The position numbers and the translations under genes are program-made. Positions 6,690 through 9,435 of a DNA stretch of 9,435 nucleotides are shown one piece after another. Each line of letters starts with the position of its first letter. Position 1 is the first letter of the stretch. The notes under the pieces were generated by a model. It saw only the letters and a program-made list of their open reading frames with translations. It searched no databases and was not told where the DNA came from. Origin of the DNA: an uncultured Deferribacteraceae bacterium (GTDB lineage Bacteria > Chrysiogenota > Deferribacteres > Deferribacterales > Mucispirillaceae); the NCBI GenBank assembly GCA_947039055.1, contig CAMQYB010000057.1, forward strand, positions 1-9,435. The letters run 5' to 3'.

Positions 6690-6788
6690 ATGAATTTAGG
6701 AGCATGTACCGCGAAAGATTTGAAGTATTATTCTGTTAGCGGGAGCTTTTCAATGAGCGATTTCAAAAGGAAGGAATATATCACATGA
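6690..6788 (+). CDS. Possible 32-codon leader ORF overlapping the rpmG start
   Basis: An ATG at 6690 opens a frame of 32 codons (beginning MNLGACTAKD) whose TGA overlaps the rpmG ATG in an ATGA. That junction is typical of translational coupling. There is no Shine-Dalgarno before the ATG, and I do not recognise the peptide. The frame could be chance: the leader is short and a 99-nt open stretch is not rare. It is listed because of its position exactly within a promoter-driven leader. Confidence 0.2.
   Translation: MNLGACTAKDLKYYSVSGSFSMSDFKRKEYIT
6746..6776 (+). promoter_or_regulatory. rpmG ribosome-binding site, partly in a hairpin
   Basis: AAAAGGAAGGAA (6765-6776) is the Shine-Dalgarno of rpmG, 8 nt before its ATG. 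CTTTT (6746-6750) can pair with AAAAG (6765-6769), with two more pairs inside after a mismatch, which would partly hide it. The stem is short, so any regulatory effect is inference. Confidence 0.4.
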
Positions 6789-6934
6789 GAGATATTATCA
6801 CATTAGCTTGTTCAGAGTGCAAGCGTCGCAACTATACAACTACGAAAAACAAAAAAACAATGACTACTAAGCTAGAGCTTAAAAAGTATTGTAAGTTTGA
6901 CAGAAAGCATACACTTCATAAAGAAACAAAATAG
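6785..6934 (+). CDS. rpmG: 50S ribosomal protein L33
   Basis: A small basic protein of the large ribosomal subunit, near the E site. The 49 residues match the family length: MRDIITLACSECKRRNYTTTK start, KLELKKYC middle and KHTLHKETK end are diagnostic. It is of the zinc-ribbon kind, with Cys9 and Cys12 forming CxxC and Cys36; the fourth ligand position holds Asp39 (CKFD). A strong AAGGAAGG lies before the ATG. The next genes are tRNA-Trp and secE, the standard order. It has its own promoter and a leader of about 110 nt. Confidence 0.96.
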   Translation: MRDIITLACSECKRRNYTTTKNKKTMTTKLELKKYCKFDRKHTLHKETK

Positions 6935-6990
6935 TTATAATCTTTTTAGAGTATCGGTTTAGTTCAATTAATTTTGTTAATCAATTAGCG

Positions 6991-7019
6991 TTGATGATCA
7001 GATATTCTTGATTGATAAT
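6991..7019 (+). promoter_or_regulatory. Candidate promoter for tRNA-Trp-secE-nusG
   Basis: TTGATG (6991-6996) and GATAAT (7014-7019) are 17 bp apart. Transcription would start near 7026, about 10 nt before tRNA-Trp. The same stretch (6970-7020) is rich in TTGAT/ATCAA inverted repeats that can fold in several ways. Read-through from rpmG is also possible. Confidence 0.5.
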
Positions 7020-7035
7020 TAGGTTGATTTTATAG

Positions 7036-7108
7036 AGACCAATAGCTCAATTGGTAGAGTACCGGTCTCCAAAACCGGGTGTTGGGGGTTCGATTCCCTC
7101 TTGGTCTG
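7036..7108 (+). tRNA. tRNA-Trp (anticodon CCA)
   Basis: A 73-nt cloverleaf with acceptor AGACCAA/TTGGTCT, D-arm GCTC/GAGT, anticodon stem CCGGT/ACCGG and loop CTCCAAA with CCA at 7069-7071. The T-arm is GGGGG/CCCTC around TTCGATT and the discriminator is G. CCA is not encoded at the 3' end. It is followed by secE, the arrangement seen in many bacteria. Confidence 0.97.
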
Positions 7109-7186
7109 TACTTACTTTACCATATTTTGTTGATTAATTTAGTTGAATGTTTTGCTTTCATATTTAAAGGTGGAATGGTTAGGGAC

Positions 7187-7375
7187 ATGAAAAAATTTAA
7201 TATTAGAAATTTTTATTCAGAAGTAAAAGAAGAACTAAGCAAGGTTAGTTGGCCTACACGAACTGCCACAATATCTACATCATTAGTAGTGTTGGTAGTG
7301 GTTGGTATGATCGCAGCATACTTAGGCGTTGTAGACTTGGTAGTTTCTCGTTTAGCATCAATCATAATGGGGTAA
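7187..7375 (+). CDS. secE: Preprotein translocase subunit SecE
   Basis: The small subunit of the SecYEG channel in the inner membrane, which holds SecY in its working form. The 62-residue product is the short, single-span type. An amphipathic helix (FYSEVKEELSKVSWPTR, 9-25) carries the diagnostic KVSWPTR motif at 19-25, followed by one membrane segment at about 31-55 (STSLVVLVVVGMIAAYL). Two starts are possible. AAGGTGGA (7168-7174) touches the ATG at 7175 but lies 12 nt before the ATG at 7187, so 7187 is preferred; 7175 would add only MVRD. An even longer in-frame start at 7079 lies inside tRNA-Trp and is not real. nusG follows after 5 bp, so the two are coupled. Confidence 0.93.
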   Translation: MKKFNIRNFYSEVKEELSKVSWPTRTATISTSLVVLVVVGMIAAYLGVVDLVVSRLASIIMG

Positions 7376-7380
7376 TGAGA

Positions 7381-7908
7381 ATGGCAAAACAATGGTATGT
7401 AGTTCATACTTATTCAGGCTATGAGAAACAAGTTACATTGCTTCTTAATGATAAAGTTAAGAACTTAAAGCTAGAGGAAGAGATCGGCGAGGTTTTAATA
7501 CCTACTGAAGATGTAGTAGAGCTTAAAAACGGACAGAAAAAAGTAAGTAAGAAGAAAACTTTTCCAGGCTATATATTAGTTAATATGGAGATGAGTACAT
7601 CTAATTGGCATGTTGTTAAATCATTGCCAAAGGTTACAGGTTTTGTAGGTGGTGTATCACCAGTTCCAATACCAGAGTCTGATGTTAATTCGATGATAGA
7701 GTTAGCTAAATCAGATACTCCACGTATGACGGCTAAATATATGAAGGGTGACATTGTCGAAGTAGTTGATGGTCCATTCTTAGGTTTTGCAGGACATATA
7801 GAAGAAGTTAATCCTGAGAAAGAAAAAGTTAAGGTAATCGTATCTATATTTGGTAGACAAACACCAGTAGAGTTAGATTACTTACAGATTAAGCGTTCAG
7901 ATAAATAG
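7381..7908 (+). CDS. nusG: Transcription termination/antitermination factor NusG
   Basis: A universal elongation factor that binds the RNA polymerase clamp, suppresses pausing, and links polymerase to Rho or to the leading ribosome. The 175-residue product has the NGN domain (WYVVHTYSGYE at about 5-15, FPGYILVNME near 62-71, WHVVKSLPKVTGFVGG near 78-93). A KOW domain follows with GDIVEVVDGPFLGFAG at about 122-137 and VSIFGRQTPVELD near 154-166. GGGG in the secE stop region lies 9 nt before the ATG. An in-frame start at 7249 would run through secE and is rejected. It is co-transcribed with secE; a 92-bp A/T-rich gap with GATA repeats separates it from rplK. Confidence 0.97.
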   Translation: MAKQWYVVHTYSGYEKQVTLLLNDKVKNLKLEEEIGEVLIPTEDVVELKNGQKKVSKKKTFPGYILVNMEMSTSNWHVVKSLPKVTGFVGGVSPVPIPESDVNSMIELAKSDTPRMTAKYMKGDIVEVVDGPFLGFAGHIEEVNPEKEKVKVIVSIFGRQTPVELDYLQIKRSDK

Positions 7909-7910
7909 AT

Positions 7911-7972
7911 TTAGATAAGTAGATATAGATAAATAGATATATTTTATTAGATAAATATTTTATAGACATAGA
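7911..7972. repeat. Degenerate GATA-type short tandem repeat between nusG and rplK
   Basis: About 60 bp built from TAGATA, TAGATAAG and TAGATAAATA variants, with spacings of 6-10 bp, for example five GATA copies between 7914 and 7960. It begins directly after the nusG stop. It is not coding. No operator or hairpin is evident. Confidence 0.55.
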
Positions 7973-8000
7973 GATTTTATAGATTCATAAAGGTGAAGAA

Positions 8001-8426
8001 ATGGCAAAGAAGATATTAGGATCGATCAAGTTGGTTATAGAGGCGGGAAAAGCTAATCCATCTCCTCCAGTTGGTCCAGCATTAGGTCAGCGTGGTGTTA
8101 ACATAATGGATTTTTGTAAAGCATTTAATGCATCTACTCAGAACATGAGTGGTTCATCAATTCCAGTTATCATTACAGTTTATGAGGATAAGAGTTTTTC
8201 ATTTATAACTAAGATGCCTCCAGCATCGTCTCTAATAAGAAAAGAGATGGGTATAGAGAAAGGTTCAGTCAATCCTGGAAATCTTAAGTTAGGAACAATA
8301 ACTAAAGAGCAGTTACGTAAAGTAGCTGAGGTTAAGATGCCTGATTTTAACACTACTGATATTGAGCAAGCGATAAAAATTATTGCAGGTTCAGCAAAAA
8401 GTATGGGTTACGAATTAGAGAAATAA
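8001..8426 (+). CDS. rplK: 50S ribosomal protein L11
   Basis: L11 binds 23S rRNA at the GTPase-associated centre, where EF-G and EF-Tu act, and carries the site that senses uncharged tRNA for RelA. The 141 residues are the normal length. The N-terminal domain has ANPSPPVGPALGQRGVNIM (18-36) with the proline-rich linker used in thiostrepton response. The C-terminal RNA-binding domain has GSVNPGNLKLGTIT and KMPDFNTTDIEQAIKIIAG ending in SAKSMG. AAAGGTGAAGAA lies directly before the ATG. It forms a pair with rplA 90 bp downstream. In other bacteria L1 represses this pair by binding the leader; I could not identify that site here. Confidence 0.97.
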   Translation: MAKKILGSIKLVIEAGKANPSPPVGPALGQRGVNIMDFCKAFNASTQNMSGSSIPVIITVYEDKSFSFITKMPPASSLIRKEMGIEKGSVNPGNLKLGTITKEQLRKVAEVKMPDFNTTDIEQAIKIIAGSAKSMGYELEK

Positions 8427-8516
8427 AATAGCTGTAGTTTTTTGTGTTTATTAATTAAGAGAATTAATTTTAAACTTTTATTAAATATAAATTACGAGTA
8501 ATACAGGAGCATGAAA

Positions 8517-9209
8517 ATGTCTGGAACAGGAAAAAAGTATGCGTCAAGTTTTGAAGAGGTAGATCGCATTAAGTTGTACGAACTACCAGAAGCAATAACT
8601 TTAGCGCAGAAGATTGCATTTGCAAAGTTCGATGAAAGTGTCGATGCTGCCGTTCGTTTAGGTGTAGATCCTCGTTATGCTGATCAGATGATCCGTGGAG
8701 CAGTGGTTTTACCAAACGGTACAGGTAGAAAGGTTCGAGTAATTGTTTTTGCGCAAGGCGAGAAGGTCAAAGAGGCTGAGTTAGCTGGTGCAGATCATGT
8801 AGGTGGCGATGAGTTAATCGCTAAAGTAGTAAGTGGTTTTATGGATTTTGATAAAGTGGTAGCAACTCCAGATATGATGGCTAAGGTGGGTAAACTTGGT
8901 AAAGTATTAGGACCACGTGGTTTAATGCCTAACCCAAAAGTGGGTACGGTAACGAATAACGTTGGAAAAGTTGTAACTGAATTAAAAGCTGGTATGATCG
9001 AGTTTAAAGTTGATAAATCAGGTATTATTCATACATCAATCGGCAGAAAAGGTTTTGATGCCTCTAAATTGATTGAAAATATGAATGCACTTCTTGATGC
9101 ACTTATCAAAGCTAAACCGTCAAGTAGTAAAGGCGTTTACTTAAAAAGTATCAATATCTCAACAACAATGGGACCTGGATTGAAAATTGATCCAAAATCA
9201 TTTAGTTAA
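8517..9209 (+). CDS. rplA: 50S ribosomal protein L1
   Basis: L1 forms the mobile stalk that helps release tRNA from the E site and, in many bacteria, represses its own mRNA. The 230 residues are full length: the N-terminal part has DESVDAAVRLGVDPRYADQM (about 38-57) and VVLPNGTGRKVRV, and the second domain shows GKVLGPRGLMPNPKVGTV (about 129-146), the family signature. The ATG at 8517 is chosen because AGGAG (8505-8509) is 7 nt before it; the in-frame ATG at 8511 is only 1 nt from that site. The gap from rplK holds one AT-only hairpin (8450-8468). After the stop, instead of a compact rplJ leader, a 17-bp minisatellite begins within 11 bp. Confidence 0.97.
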   Translation: MSGTGKKYASSFEEVDRIKLYELPEAITLAQKIAFAKFDESVDAAVRLGVDPRYADQMIRGAVVLPNGTGRKVRVIVFAQGEKVKEAELAGADHVGGDELIAKVVSGFMDFDKVVATPDMMAKVGKLGKVLGPRGLMPNPKVGTVTNNVGKVVTELKAGMIEFKVDKSGIIHTSIGRKGFDASKLIENMNALLDALIKAKPSSSKGVYLKSINISTTMGPGLKIDPKSFS

Positions 9210-9219
9210 TCATCAACAG

Positions 9220-9435
9220 CAGGTGGCTAGTTTAGGCTAGGTGGCAGGTTTAGGTGAGTGACAAGTTTAGGCGAGTGGCAAGTTTATACGAGTGGCAAGT
9301 TTATACGAGTGGCAAGTTTATACGAGTGACAAGTTTATACGAGTGACAAGTTTATACGAGTAACAAGTTTATACGAGTAACAAGTTTATACGAGTGACAA
9401 GTTTATACGAGTAGCAAGTTTATACGAGTAGCAAG
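9220..9435. repeat. 17-bp tandem repeat array (minisatellite), running off the window
   Basis: About twelve head-to-tail copies with a 17-bp period. The consensus is TACGAGTRRCAAGTTTA, where RR is GG, GA, AA or AG. Regular units run from 9253; before them lie an 18-bp unit (9235-9252) and a partial (9220-9234). The first four units begin GG-C/T instead of TAC and diverge most, as is usual for the edge of an expanding array. Inner neighbours are mostly identical: GG, GG, GG, GA, GA, AA, AA, GA, AG, AG. The period is not a multiple of three and stops fall in every frame, so it is not coding. The units are contiguous, with no spacers, so it is not a CRISPR. Confidence 0.93.

Noticed and set aside
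5410..6690. tRNA-Tyr 3' end as an integration site with a downstream duplicate
   Set aside because: I looked for a second copy of the tRNA-Tyr 3' end after the methyltransferase. The only resemblance was a short CTCTCCCA near 6673, too short to count, and no integrase is present.
7079..7186. Longer N-terminus for SecE
   Set aside because: The frame begins inside tRNA-Trp and the added residues do not belong to SecE; the ATG at 7187 gives a normal protein.
7249..7380. Longer N-terminus for NusG
   Set aside because: It would overlap secE in another frame; MAKQWYVVHTYSGYE at 7381 is the expected family start.
7213..7754. Minus-strand ORFs over secE and nusG
   Set aside because: Both are shadows of highly conserved plus-strand genes.
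8450..8468. Attenuator between rplK and rplA
   Set aside because: ATTAATT and AATTAAT form a 7-bp hairpin made only of A/T pairs; it is too weak to call, and such stems arise by chance in this DNA.
9220..9435. CRISPR-like array
   Set aside because: The 17-bp units are directly joined with no unique spacers, are too short, and no cas gene is visible.

Overview
The window is an AT-rich stretch of a Gram-negative-type bacterial chromosome. It carries one end of the conserved secE-nusG-rplK-rplA ribosomal/transcription locus and, upstream of it, a tRNA cluster and a recombination helicase gene. NusG, L11, L1 and the short zinc-type L33 read like those of Deferribacterota or deltaproteobacterial lineages. 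The very low GC fits a Deferribacterota-like, possibly host-associated organism. That placement is inferred from protein appearance only and is tentative.

Layout. (1) 1-2928: a 5'-truncated AddA/RecB-type helicase-nuclease; its reading frame is open to the first base of the window, so the Walker A end lies outside. (2) 2989-3591: a secreted or outer-membrane-like protein of unknown function. (3) 3592-4688: about 1.1 kb without a gene, holding a decaying 130-bp tandem repeat whose core palindrome is kept by matched changes, a nested hairpin with a T-run, and the terminator of the next gene. (4) 4689-4901, minus strand: a cold-shock-domain protein with a near-perfect promoter and a very short leader. 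(5) 5159-5431: tRNA-Thr(UGU), tRNA-Gly(UCC) and tRNA-Tyr(GUA) behind one promoter. (6) 5618-6337: a class I SAM methyltransferase, out of place inside the tRNA region. (7) 6512-7908: tRNA-Thr(GGU), rpmG, tRNA-Trp(CCA), secE and nusG. (8) 8001-9209: rplK and rplA. (9) 9220-9435: a 17-bp minisatellite running off the window, where rplJ would normally follow.

How the genes fit together. tRNAs, L33, SecE, NusG, L11 and L1 form the usual translation/secretion/transcription-elongation neighbourhood. In many bacteria a tuf gene follows tRNA-Thr(GGU); it is absent here, and a methyltransferase gene sits just upstream. The helicase-nuclease and the envelope protein have no evident functional tie to this locus.

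No defence system, CRISPR array or transposase is visible. The most unusual material is non-coding: the two tandem-repeat families, the structured intergenic region, and the rpmG leader.
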